Positions 16,656-24,868 of a stretch of 64,000 bases of DNA are shown here, one piece after another. The notes below the pieces were generated by a model. That model ran no database searches and had not been told where the DNA came from. It worked only from the letters and a program-made list of their open reading frames with translations. The stretch lies in contig JADJJR010000001.1 of assembly GCA_016706425.1 (NCBI GenBank), positions 2,046,001-2,110,000 of the forward strand. The letters run 5' to 3'. Every line of letters starts with the position of its first letter. Within the stretch, counting starts at the first letter, position 1. Both the position numbers and the translations under genes were made by a program. This DNA comes from Elusimicrobiota bacterium (lineage in GTDB: Bacteria; Elusimicrobiota; Elusimicrobia; FEN-1173).

Positions 16656-18151
16656 CCGCGCCTCGCCCGCTCCCCCAGGAGGGACCGAGCCACCGCGCGG
16701 TCGTCAAAATCCACCGTGCGGTCACGCAAAATCTGGTAGGTTTCGTGGCCCTTACCGGCAAGGAGAAGAACGTCCCCGGGTCCCGCCAACGACACCGCGC
16801 GGGCGATGGCCTCCCGCCGGTCAAGAACAACCTCGACCGAACGTCCCGTCACGCGACGGGCCCCGGCCTCCACCTCCCGGGCGATCGCCTCCGGATCTTC
16901 GGAACGCGGGTTGTCCGACGTCACAATGACGCGGTCGCCCAACCGGGCGGCGGCCTCGCCCATTTTCGGACGCTTGGTGCGGTCGCGATCGCCGCCGCAA
17001 CCAAAAAGAACGATCAGGCGCCCGCGGGTGAGGGGGCGAAGGGTTTGCATCACGTTCACCAGGGCGTCGTCCGTGTGGGCGTAGTCGACAAAAAGGTCGA
17101 AGGGAAGGTCCGTGCCCGTGGTTCCGACGGGTCGTTCCGTCACCCGTTCCAACCGGCCGGGCACGCCGTGCATTTGGGCGAGCCCGGCGATGGCGGTGTC
17201 CAAAGGCACACCCGCCCCGAGGGCCGCGCCGAGCGCGCCCAACAGGTTGTAAATGTTGTGCCGCCCCACCAGGCTGAACTTTTCCCGGCGTTCCCCAAAA
17301 GGCGTGAGGAGACGGAACGCGGAGCCCTCGGCGGAAAGAACGAGGTCGGTGGCGCGGAAATCGGATTCTTTATCGATGCCGTAGGTCCACGCGGGGGAGG
17401 CGACCCGGGACAAAAGGCGTTCCGCCCAGGGGTCGTCGCGGTTGATCACGGCGCGTCGACGGGGACGGCCGGAGCGATCCAGCCGGTCGAAGAGTCCGGC
17501 CTTGGCTTCGAAATAACGCTCCATGTCCCTGTGAAAATCCAAATGGTCCTGCGTGAGGTTGGTGAAGACGGCGCCCGTGAAATCCACGTCGTCGACGCGC
17601 CCGAGCGCCAGGGCGTGGCTCGAGGTTTCCATAGCCACGTGGCTCACGCCGGCGTCGCGCATGGCCGCCAGAAGGCGTTGAACATCGGCGGCGTGGGGCG
17701 TGGTGTTGGGCGCTGTTTCGCGGTGACCCGGCCAGCGGTAATCGATGGTCCCGACCACCCCGACGGATTTTCCCGCGGCCTGCAACACGGACTCCAACAG
17801 GTACGTGATGGTCGTTTTGCCGTTGGTGCCGGTGACCCCGATGATCTCGAGATGTTGCGACGGGCGGCCGTAAAAACGGGCGGCGAGCGTCGACAAGGCT
17901 TTCGCCGTTGAAGGCAGGACCACCACCGGCACCGTGGCGGCCACGGGACGTTCGGCGAGGACGGCCGCGGCCCCGGCCGCGGCCGCGGCGGCGACGTGGG
18001 CGTGTCCGTCGGTCCGCGTGCCGGGCAAAGCGATGAACAGGTCCCCCTTTTTTACGGAGCGGGAATCCACCGTCAATCCGGTGAGGGGCACGCACGGAAC
18101 CCCCGCGTTGGTGGGGGCGATGCCGGCGAGGAGGGCGTCGAGCGTGATCAC
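16652..18151 (-). CDS. murE: UDP-N-acetylmuramoyl-L-alanyl-D-glutamate-2,6-diaminopimelate ligase
   Basis: A 499-residue Mur ligase starting at GTG 18151, which overlaps the ftsI stop as GTGA; the longer frame upstream is a shadow of ftsI. It has LTVDSRSVKKGDLFIALPG, the VTGTNGKTTITY ATP loop, METSSHAL and an FVDYAHTDDAL block. The DNPR sequence in VTSDNPRSEDP is the signature for meso-diaminopimelate as the third residue, in contrast to lysine-adding enzymes, and so predicts a DAP-type peptidoglycan. Confidence 0.96.
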   Translation of the reverse strand: MITLDALLAGIAPTNAGVPCVPLTGLTVDSRSVKKGDLFIALPGTRTDGHAHVAAAAAAGAAAVLAERPVAATVPVVVLPSTAKALSTLAARFYGRPSQHLEIIGVTGTNGKTTITYLLESVLQAAGKSVGVVGTIDYRWPGHRETAPNTTPHAADVQRLLAAMRDAGVSHVAMETSSHALALGRVDDVDFTGAVFTNLTQDHLDFHRDMERYFEAKAGLFDRLDRSGRPRRRAVINRDDPWAERLLSRVASPAWTYGIDKESDFRATDLVLSAEGSAFRLLTPFGERREKFSLVGRHNIYNLLGALGAALGAGVPLDTAIAGLAQMHGVPGRLERVTERPVGTTGTDLPFDLFVDYAHTDDALVNVMQTLRPLTRGRLIVLFGCGGDRDRTKRPKMGEAAARLGDRVIVTSDNPRSEDPEAIAREVEAGARRVTGRSVEVVLDRREAIARAVSLAGPGDVLLLAGKGHETYQILRDRTVDFDDRAVARSLLGERARRG

Positions 18152-19860
18152 GTTTGGCCCCGGCCCTTTTCGGGCGCGCGCACGAGGGACGGCGGCGGGT
18201 CGGGAGGCACCGCCAGGCGCGTCATCGCCTGCGCGGCGATGTTGCGGAACACCGGCCCCGCGTTGTAGCCGCCCCAGGTGACTCCGGTGGGCTCGTCCAA
18301 AACCACCACGATTGTGAGGCGGGGCTGGCGCGCGGGCACGTACCCGCAAAACGAGGCGACATTCTTATCGGGCGAGTAGGCGCGGGTCAAAGGATCGATT
18401 TTTTGGGCGGTGCCGGTCTTCCCCGCCACGGTCCAACCGGCCACGGCGGCCTCTTGACCCGTGCCGCGGGTCACGACGCCTTCCAGCACCCGCGTCAAAA
18501 TCCGGGCGGTTTCCGGGCGGATCACCCGGCGCACGACCGCGGGCAACGACCAACGCTGTTGGCCGCCGTTGGGCCATTGGGCGTCCAGGCAGAGGCGGGG
18601 CTCAAGCAGAAGCCCCCCGTTGGCGACGGCGGTGTAAGCCCCCGCCAATTGCAACGCGGTGACGCCGATTTCCTGGCCGAAAGAGAGAATCGGCAAACTG
18701 GTTCCGCTCCACCGCGCGGGCGGCCGGAGCAAACCCGGGCTCTCGCCCGGCAGTTCGCAGCCGGTCCGCGTGCCGAAACCGAAAGCGCGGGTGAAATCGT
18801 AGAGGCTTTCTTTTCCAAGTCGAAGACCGAGTTTGGCAAAACCGATATTGGAAGAGACCTCCATCACATGGGCAAAGGAAATCACGCGCTCGGGTTCGTG
18901 GTCGTTGATTTCCACGCCCGCCACTTTCCAGCTGCCCCCTTCGCAATTGAACAGCTCATCGGTGCGGACACGGCCCTGGTCGATCGCGGCCGCGGCGGTG
19001 ATCAGCTTGAAGGTGGACCCCGGCTCGAAAACCCACTGGGTGGCGCGCACCTGAAGGTCTTCCAGGTCGACCGTCGGGTCCGAAAAGGAAAAACGGGGTC
19101 GACCCGCCAACGCGAGGATTTCCCCCGTGCGCACGTCCTGGATCACCACCGCCCCGCCCTTGGCGCGGGAACGCCGTAGGCCGAGATCCAATTCGCGTTC
19201 GGCGATGTATTGAAGGGTGCGGTCGAGGCTCAACCGCAGGCCGCGTCCTCCATCGATTTCGGTATCGAGCGAATCCACGGCGAGACGACGCCCTTTGCCG
19301 TCGCGCAAGGCGCGGCGCGCGGGGCGCCGGTCCAAAAGATCCTCGTCGAACGCGTGTTCCAAACCGGAAAGGCCCCGGCCGTCCTCCCCCACGCGGCCGA
19401 GCAGAGGGGCGGCCAGATCCCCGTTCGGGTAAATCCGACGGTACTCCCAAACGAGACCGACACCCCTCAAATTCTCTTTTTCCACCGCGCTCGTCTGCTC
19501 CGGGGTAAGTTGCCGACGGACCCACAGGAAGGAACCGCGCGCTTCCTGGAAGGCGCGCGCCAATCGGGCCGGATCCAAATCGAGGGCGGCGCCCAAACGC
19601 GCGGCGGCGGTGTGGGGGTGCCCCAGCAGGGTCGGGTCGACGTAGCAGGACGCGCTCGCCACCGATTCGACCAGGGGCGCGCCGTGGCGGTCCACGATGG
19701 CCGCGCGACGCGGCGCCTCCCGCACCCAACGGTGGGCCTGTTGGGCGGCGCGGGCCGTCAAATCGGCGTGGCACCAAATTTGCAAATAGGCCAGGCGTGT
19801 CAGCACCGCCGCGAAGCCCACGGTGAGGAGGCCCAACGCGACGCGAAAACGTCGAATCAT
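18148..19860 (-). CDS. ftsI: Septal peptidoglycan transpeptidase FtsI (class B PBP3)
   Basis: A 570-residue class B penicillin-binding protein starting at ATG 19860, directly before a single N-terminal membrane helix (about 6-24). The dimerisation/pedestal domain follows (about 45-200), then the transpeptidase. The active-site S-x-x-K is in EPGSTFKLITA, SxN in VSSNIG and KTG in VAGKTGTAQK. There is no PASTA domain. It cross-links septal peptidoglycan with FtsW. The start is eight bases after the ftsL-like stop. Confidence 0.95.
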   Translation of the reverse strand: MIRRFRVALGLLTVGFAAVLTRLAYLQIWCHADLTARAAQQAHRWVREAPRRAAIVDRHGAPLVESVASASCYVDPTLLGHPHTAAARLGAALDLDPARLARAFQEARGSFLWVRRQLTPEQTSAVEKENLRGVGLVWEYRRIYPNGDLAAPLLGRVGEDGRGLSGLEHAFDEDLLDRRPARRALRDGKGRRLAVDSLDTEIDGGRGLRLSLDRTLQYIAERELDLGLRRSRAKGGAVVIQDVRTGEILALAGRPRFSFSDPTVDLEDLQVRATQWVFEPGSTFKLITAAAAIDQGRVRTDELFNCEGGSWKVAGVEINDHEPERVISFAHVMEVSSNIGFAKLGLRLGKESLYDFTRAFGFGTRTGCELPGESPGLLRPPARWSGTSLPILSFGQEIGVTALQLAGAYTAVANGGLLLEPRLCLDAQWPNGGQQRWSLPAVVRRVIRPETARILTRVLEGVVTRGTGQEAAVAGWTVAGKTGTAQKIDPLTRAYSPDKNVASFCGYVPARQPRLTIVVVLDEPTGVTWGGYNAGPVFRNIAAQAMTRLAVPPDPPPSLVRAPEKGRGQT

Positions 19861-19868
19861 GCGGGGGG

Positions 19869-20150
19869 TTAAACTTCCGAGAGGAGCCGGACTTGTTCCG
19901 GGCGGGGCACGCCGAGCCGGCCTTGCGCTCGGCCGCGGTCGTCCAAGCGGTGCAACGCGAGGGCGGTGTCCAGCCGCCTCCGGGCGGCGATTTCGCGCCG
20001 GTCGAGGGCGGCGATTTCCTGGCGAAGCGCGTGGGAGCGGTACGACAGGCGCACAGCCTGAACCTGCAGCCAAGCCGACAGGGCCAGCAGGCCGAACAAC
20101 CCGCCCCCCGCCCAGACCACCCGTTTCCACACCGGCCGCCAAGACCGCAC
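19869..20150 (-). CDS. ftsL: FtsL/DivIC-like cell-division protein
   Basis: A 93-residue protein between rsmH and ftsI, the usual position of ftsL. It has a short basic N-terminus, one membrane helix (about 11-33) and a periplasmic stretch that looks coiled-coil (about 36-65, rich in Arg, Glu and Leu), the general FtsL architecture. Sequence conservation in this family is too low for recognition by motif, so the name rests on position and topology. The start is GTG 20150, with an AGGGGG ribosome-binding site about seven bases upstream. Confidence 0.75.
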   Translation of the reverse strand: MRSWRPVWKRVVWAGGGLFGLLALSAWLQVQAVRLSYRSHALRQEIAALDRREIAARRRLDTALALHRLDDRGRAQGRLGVPRPEQVRLLSEV

Positions 20151-20227
20151 GTCGCGCCCCCTTCATGGACTTCCCAAATTTTCCGGGGAGGAGAGTCGCC
20201 TCTCCCCCCCGGGTTTGCCGCTCGTGG

Positions 20228-20352
20228 TGTCAAAAGAGGCAGGGTGTCCCGCCGAGAGAGACACCCTCCCCCCAATCCGTGCGACGGATCCCGGCCTGTC
20301 GCAAAAGGGCGGGTGCCTCCGCCGAGAGAAGACACCCGGACCCCTGAATCGT
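20228..20352. repeat. Two tandem imperfect copies of a hairpin-forming element in the rsmH-ftsL gap
   Basis: Copy A (20228-20280) and copy B (20297-20352) start 69 bases apart. They share TGTC, AAAAG, GGC, GGGTG, then CCGCCGAGAGA, GACACCC and AATC in the same order. In copy A, GGGTGTC (20242-20248) pairs perfectly with GACACCC (20260-20266); copy B forms the same stem with one mismatch. A third hairpin next to them (20191-20204, GAGAG/CTCTC) has a GNRA-type loop when read on the minus, transcribed, strand. None is followed by a T-run. Confidence 0.75.
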
Positions 20353-20382
20353 CGGCGGGCGGAACGGCCCCCGCCCGCGGGG

Positions 20383-21249
20383 TCAAATTTTTTCGAGCAC
20401 GCGCAATTTTGCGCTGCGGCTGCGCGGGTTTTCGGCCCGCTCGACCCCGGACGCGGCCAGGGGCTTTTTTGTGACGGCCCGCCACGGGGGGCCGCCGCGG
20501 CCCGCTTCTTTCACCCGCCGGTCTTCCTCCGAGTGGAAGGTCAGGACGGCCAACCGCCCCCCCGGCTTCAGGACGCGCGCCGCGCGCGCTAAAAAATCAT
20601 CCAAACTTTCCATCTCGCGATTGACCGCCATCCGCAAGGCCAGGAAGACCCGCGTGGCCGGGTGGCTTCTGCCCCGCCGGGGCACGCACCGGGCCACCGC
20701 TTCCGCCAAATCCGCGGTCGAACCCAGGCCGGGCGCCAGGTCTTTCAACCGGCGTGCCAATTTTCCCGCAAACCGCTCTTCCCCGGCCCTCCGCAACCAA
20801 CCTTCCAAATCCTCCAATGACGCCGCGCGCAACATTTCCGACGCCGTCGGTCCTTGTGTTGGGTCCATCCGCATGTCCAGGGGACCGGGACGGCGAAAAC
20901 TGAAACCCCGCTCCGCCCGGTCGAGCTGCAAGGAAGACACCCCCAAATCGGCCAGAACGCCGTCCACCGATCCTTCGACCAGACCCGCGCGCTCGTCGAA
21001 GCGGTCAAAATTCCCCTCCACCACCGTCAGACGATCGGCCGCGTGGGCCAATCGCGCGCGGGCCAAAGCCCGCGCTTCGGGGTCTCGGTCGACCGCGACC
21101 ACGCGCCCGTCGGGAGCGCAGGCCGCGAGCAGGGCCTCCGTGTGACCGCCCAAACCCAAGGTGGCGTCCACGTAGAGGCCCCCGGACCGGGGGTTCAAGG
21201 CCCCCACGGTTTCCCGCAACATCACGGGCCGATGAATCGCGTCGCTCAA
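20383..21249 (-). CDS. rsmH: 16S rRNA (cytosine(1402)-N4)-methyltransferase
   Basis: A 288-residue SAM-dependent methyltransferase (MraW) that modifies C1402 of 16S rRNA. It begins with the typical HRPVMLRETVGAL, then the VDATLGLGGHTEALL SAM motif, GVLADLGVSSLQLD, a RGFSFRRPGPLDMRMD block, and FHSEEDRRVK near the C-terminus. The start appears to be TTG 21249, because no in-frame ATG lies before the conserved N-terminus. Second gene of the dcw operon, 30 bases after mraZ. Confidence 0.96.
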   Translation of the reverse strand: MSDAIHRPVMLRETVGALNPRSGGLYVDATLGLGGHTEALLAACAPDGRVVAVDRDPEARALARARLAHAADRLTVVEGNFDRFDERAGLVEGSVDGVLADLGVSSLQLDRAERGFSFRRPGPLDMRMDPTQGPTASEMLRAASLEDLEGWLRRAGEERFAGKLARRLKDLAPGLGSTADLAEAVARCVPRRGRSHPATRVFLALRMAVNREMESLDDFLARAARVLKPGGRLAVLTFHSEEDRRVKEAGRGGPPWRAVTKKPLAASGVERAENPRSRSAKLRVLEKI

Positions 21250-21279
21250 AGAACCGGTCCCGCGCGGGGCGGGACAACC

Positions 21280-21705
21280 TTACAAATCGATGTCCGCGGC
21301 GATTTTGGCCGCGCTGCGTTCGGCGCGCTTTCTATATTGCGCCCAACGCTCCGAAGACCAGAGTTCGATCCGGGAGTCCATTCCCACCACCGTGACATCC
21401 CGGCGAATGCCGGCGTAGCGCCCGAGCGATTCGGGGACCAAGAGGCGCCCCTGTCCATCCACGTCCGACAAGATCGCTCCCGAAATCAAAAGCCTCTTGA
21501 AAGCGCGCGCGTGGGTTTTGTCCGCAACGGGCAGGCCTTCCAGTTTCGTTAGAAGTTTCCGCCATTCGACCTCCGTGTAGAGGGCGATGCACCCTTCCAA
21601 TCCCCGCGCGAGGACAAATTGCCGAACGCCGTGGCGCAGCCGCGCGGGCAAGGCCAGGCGGCGCTTTTCGTCCAACGTGTGTCGGTGCTCACCGCCGAGG
21701 AACAT
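21280..21705 (-). CDS. mraZ: Transcriptional regulator MraZ
   Basis: A 141-residue AbrB-like regulator with two SpoVT-AbrB repeats, the usual first gene of the dcw cluster. The start is ATG 21705, where the conserved MFLGGEHRHTLDEKRRL begins; an in-frame GTG-type extension upstream would run into the operator repeats. The second repeat has the LLVPESLGRYAGIRRDVTVVG segment. It probably represses or tunes its own operon through the five boxes directly upstream. Confidence 0.95.
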   Translation of the reverse strand: MFLGGEHRHTLDEKRRLALPARLRHGVRQFVLARGLEGCIALYTEVEWRKLLTKLEGLPVADKTHARAFKRLLISGAILSDVDGQGRLLVPESLGRYAGIRRDVTVVGMDSRIELWSSERWAQYRKRAERSAAKIAADIDL

Positions 21706-21712
21706 TCGCCCG

Positions 21713-21762
21713 TTTTCTCCACTTTTCCACACACTTCACCACTTGACTCCACTTTCTCCCAC
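21713..21762 (-). promoter_or_regulatory. Five tandem MraZ boxes (10-bp period)
   Basis: Reading the minus strand, five head-to-tail decamers occur: GTGGGAGAAA, GTGGAGTCAA, GTGGTGAAGT, GTGTGGAAAA and GTGGAGAAAA. They fit the TGGGN-type repeats with about 10-bp spacing known as MraZ targets. The array starts at the expected transcription start and ends eight bases before the mraZ ATG, so bound MraZ would block transcription or translation initiation. Confidence 0.85.
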
Positions 21763-21770
21763 CGCGCTCA

Positions 21771-21799
21771 AGCATAGTGAAGCCCCGGACGTTTGTCAA
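21771..21799 (-). promoter_or_regulatory. Sigma-70 promoter of the dcw operon
   Basis: Minus strand TTGACA (21799-21794), exactly 17 bases, then TATGCT (21776-21771). Transcription should start near 21764, two bases before the first MraZ box. Confidence 0.85.
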
Positions 21800-21845
21800 G
21801 AAAAATTTATTGGGATGGTGGTCGGTCGAAAACGGTCGGAAACCG

Positions 21846-23894
21846 CTACGAAACGCGGCGGGCGGGCACGCCCGCCCAGGTTTCCCCGGGCGGCACACGC
21901 GTGCCCCGTTCGACGTGGGAAAGGGGAGCGATGGTGGCGCCCGCGCCGATGACCACCCCCGGGGAAACGACGCTGCGGGGCCCCACGGCGGCCCCGGCGC
22001 CGATGTCGACGGTGCCGACCACAATGCCTTCCTCGGTCACGTCGACGGGCAAGGCCAGGCTGTCGAGCCCCAACATGGCCAGGCGCCCGAGCGAGACGCG
22101 GTGCGGGTCAAGAACCGTCCCGCCCACGGACAAAACATCGGCCAACGACACCCGGGCCCCGAGGGTCCAGAGAAATACCTTCCGAAAAACCGGGGGCAAC
22201 AACCCGTTCTGATAATGCAGGAAAAGGACCGTCACACACAGGAAACCGTAGAGGCGCCAGCGGAAAACGGCGACCGCTCCCCCCCGGGAATCGTGAACCC
22301 CGATGGGCACCGGCCAAACGGTCCGCATGATTTTCAAAACCCCCAAGGTGAGGACAACAAGCCCTGCGTAAAATACCAAAAGCCCCGCGAAGGGGTCCGG
22401 GGCCCATATTCCCCGCACCGCGAACGCGCTCCCCGCCGCCGCGCCCATCAAACCCACCAGAAGACCCGCGGACCACAGGACATCCCGGCCTTCGGTCCGG
22501 AACACGCCCGTCGCCGCCCCCGGTCGCGCCTGCCCGCTGGGGCGCGCTGGAATGCCCCGCCAAATTTCGCCCGGGGGAATTTCGGTGCCGGTGGTCACCA
22601 ACGACAGCGCGCCCACCCGTGCGCCCGCGCCCACCCGCGCGCCCGGCATGACCAACGCCCGCGGTCCGATGACCGCGCCCTCCTCCACCACCACGCGCCG
22701 CAGGTGAAGAGTGTCGCTCGTCAAGGCGTGGGGCAGAAGGAGCGCGTCGTGCGCGATGACGCTGCCTGGCCCAAGCGCGGCGAAAAAAGGATCCTGGATC
22801 AGGCCGCTCATGGACCGCATCCCGCCCCCCGCGCGCACGCGAGCGCCCAACAAACGGCAGAACCACCGGCGAACCGGCGCCGGCAGAAGACCGTTTTGGT
22901 ATTGGAGAAAGAGATTCGTGATGCACAAAAAACCGTGCAGGTTCCACCGGTAGCACACCCACGGATGTTCGGAAAAACGAAAGGCCCCTTCCCGGAACGG
23001 AAAGAAAGCGCGCAGGCCGGCGAGAAAGGCCAGGGTGGCCGCCACCAATAAAACGTAAAACGAAATCGATGTGATGAAAACACCCGCCCCGAGCCGGGCG
23101 ACCCCCCAAGCCCCGGTGCCGGCGAGGATCAGCAAGCCCGTTTCAACGAGCGGGGTCAACACCCAATCCCGCCAGCCCGTGAAAAAACAGGACCCTTCGT
23201 CTCCCCCCGGCGCCCCCTCCCCCATTTTCTTGGCGGGCACGCCACCCCACACCTCCCCGGGCAGGATTCGGGTTCCTTCCGGGACCCACGACATCGCCTT
23301 CACCATCGCGCCGGCCCCGATCTCGACCCCCGGCCCCACCACGCACCGCGCCCCGACCACCGCGCCCCGTTGCACGCGAATCCGGCGAAGGGTGAGGTGC
23401 GTGGCCGAGACTTCGTTGGGGATCAGCAGGGCCTCGTGGCCGATCAAGGCGCCTTCTTCGATATCGATTAGATACGGGTCGACCGTCAACCCGCCGATGG
23501 AGATCAACCCCTTGCCGACGCGGGCGCCGAGCCAGCGGGAAAAAAACTTTCGCACGGGGGGCGGCAACAAGCTGTTTTGATAGTGAAGGAACAAATTGGT
23601 CATGCAAAGGAAATTGTGGAGTTTCCAACGATAAAAAATCCAAGGGCGCTCACGAACAGGAAATCGGCCTTCTTCAAAAGGCCACCCGCGCCGCAACGCG
23701 GCCAGGAACGCCGCCGTGGAGGCCATCAGCGTCCCGTAAAACACGACGGCGGAGACAAAAAATTCGGAGGGCCGCCAACGGTGAAGGGCGATCGCCGCGC
23801 CCGCCGATAAGGCGAGCAGGGCCAGTTCCACCAAAGGCGTGAGGACGTAATCCCGCCAAGTGAAAAACCCAGGGGAGGACGGGGGCTTCGCCAT
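21846..23894 (-). CDS. Membrane protein with three tandem transmembrane + hexapeptide-repeat (left-handed beta-helix) units
   Basis: A 682-residue protein starting at ATG 23894, after the upstream stop at 23912; an in-frame extension to 23963 would overlap that gene. It consists of three homologous units, about residues 10-224, 237-452 and 464-681. Each has two hydrophobic segments, then a conserved core (F/Y-RW-x-L-x-x-FLC-x-T, HYQN or QYQN, LLPP, LGAR), a hexapeptide-repeat beta-helix, and an ending like PPGE-x-W-x-GVPAR. The endings resemble hexapeptide acyltransferases and the membrane-bound terminal domains of some nonribosomal peptide synthetases, but no adenylation or carrier domain is present. 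Unit 3 has fewer hexapeptide turns. I do not recognise a named family for the whole protein. It may acylate or bind an envelope lipid or sugar; that is inference. Confidence 0.8.
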   Translation of the reverse strand: MAKPPSSPGFFTWRDYVLTPLVELALLALSAGAAIALHRWRPSEFFVSAVVFYGTLMASTAAFLAALRRGWPFEEGRFPVRERPWIFYRWKLHNFLCMTNLFLHYQNSLLPPPVRKFFSRWLGARVGKGLISIGGLTVDPYLIDIEEGALIGHEALLIPNEVSATHLTLRRIRVQRGAVVGARCVVGPGVEIGAGAMVKAMSWVPEGTRILPGEVWGGVPAKKMGEGAPGGDEGSCFFTGWRDWVLTPLVETGLLILAGTGAWGVARLGAGVFITSISFYVLLVAATLAFLAGLRAFFPFREGAFRFSEHPWVCYRWNLHGFLCITNLFLQYQNGLLPAPVRRWFCRLLGARVRAGGGMRSMSGLIQDPFFAALGPGSVIAHDALLLPHALTSDTLHLRRVVVEEGAVIGPRALVMPGARVGAGARVGALSLVTTGTEIPPGEIWRGIPARPSGQARPGAATGVFRTEGRDVLWSAGLLVGLMGAAAGSAFAVRGIWAPDPFAGLLVFYAGLVVLTLGVLKIMRTVWPVPIGVHDSRGGAVAVFRWRLYGFLCVTVLFLHYQNGLLPPVFRKVFLWTLGARVSLADVLSVGGTVLDPHRVSLGRLAMLGLDSLALPVDVTEEGIVVGTVDIGAGAAVGPRSVVSPGVVIGAGATIAPLSHVERGTRVPPGETWAGVPARRVS

Positions 23895-23911
23895 CGGGCC
23901 GGCGCCGGGGT

Positions 23912-24868
23912 TCAGTCGCCGGCGCGCGCGCCGGGGCGTTCGGGCAAAAGACGCCGCCACCACCGCTCCGCGCCGTGAAGACGGGCTTTCAGCCGTCGAT
24001 CCGGGGACACGGCGACGACACCGCTCACGGACGGCGTCAAACGGACGTGGAGGACGCGACGACCTTCGTGGGTGAAGGATTCTTCGATCGGCGCCTCAAA
24101 AGGCCGCGGGCCGGCGTCGTCCACGGGCCCCAACAAACGGGCCAAATACTGACCGATGTCGCGGGGGTCGACCACGCGGACCCAGAGGGCGTCCCCCGGC
24201 CCGAGGGCCTCCGCCGCGGGGCCGTCGCCGTCGTCGACCGCCTCCAGGGCGAGCCGCAAGGGCGCCTCCCGCGGGGCGACGGGCGCCTCCACCGCGGCCT
24301 CGCTTTTCAACGGCAGGCGGCGAAACTGATCGACGTCCACGACGTCCACAGCGGTGGCCGTGGTGAGCGCGGCCCGCCCGAAATGGGCGGTGAGCATTTC
24401 GTCCAAGAAACCCGACAACGCGCCGGCGCTTTCATCGCGCAAGGCGGTGAACAGGCGTTGGCGTTGGCTTTCCACGCGGCCGACCAGCGCGCGTTCCAGA
24501 TCCTGGCTGGCCTGTTGCAGCGTGCCTTCGGCAAGCCGCCCGGCGTAGAGGGCCCGCTCGAATTCGTGCCAGGGCTCGGCAAGGGGCGTTTCGTACAGGG
24601 CCGGGTTGTAGGAGAGAACGGCGCGCGCCCGGAAAAGGTGTTCGCGCCGGCGATCGGCGATCAAGAGCACGAGACCGTATTCGTGGCGGGCGCCCTGGGC
24701 GAACTTTCCTTTCACGACCACGATGTCGCGCAACAGCGTGCCGATGGTCCGGACGGCTTTTTCCAAATCAAACCCCGCGAGGGACATGGCCAATTCCGCC
24801 TGGCCGCGCTCGCAGCCGGTTTCATCCATCAGCAATTGAATCTTGTCGTGAAGGACCCGGTCAGGCAC
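23912..24868 (-). CDS. Uncharacterised protein with N-terminal UBA-like helical domain
   Basis: A 318-residue soluble protein starting at GTG 24868, overlapping xerC/D by eight bases. Residues about 8-50 (LLMDETGCERG through GFDLEKAVRTI) match the UBA-type three-helix motif seen in EF-Ts and NAC. The middle (about 60-190) is mainly helical and carries a repeated DESAG/FLDEML-like acidic face. The C-terminal third has beta-rich segments ending in a basic tail. I do not recognise a family. Its place after topA and the Xer recombinase suggests only co-expression. Confidence 0.75.
   Translation of the reverse strand: MPDRVLHDKIQLLMDETGCERGQAELAMSLAGFDLEKAVRTIGTLLRDIVVVKGKFAQGARHEYGLVLLIADRRREHLFRARAVLSYNPALYETPLAEPWHEFERALYAGRLAEGTLQQASQDLERALVGRVESQRQRLFTALRDESAGALSGFLDEMLTAHFGRAALTTATAVDVVDVDQFRRLPLKSEAAVEAPVAPREAPLRLALEAVDDGDGPAAEALGPGDALWVRVVDPRDIGQYLARLLGPVDDAGPRPFEAPIEESFTHEGRRVLHVRLTPSVSGVVAVSPDRRLKARLHGAERWWRRLLPERPGARAGD

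Noticed and set aside
20242..20266. Hairpin as an intrinsic terminator after rsmH
   Set aside because: No T-run follows on the transcribed strand, and the loop sequence is conserved in a second copy.
18956..20485. Long open minus-strand frame across the rsmH-ftsL gap and ftsI
   Set aside because: It is rich in Arg, Gly and Pro and overlaps rsmH, ftsL and ftsI in another frame; a typical high-GC shadow.
21780..21845. Terminator after the triple-repeat gene
   Set aside because: Only a four-base-pair stem with a short T stretch is visible, too weak to call.
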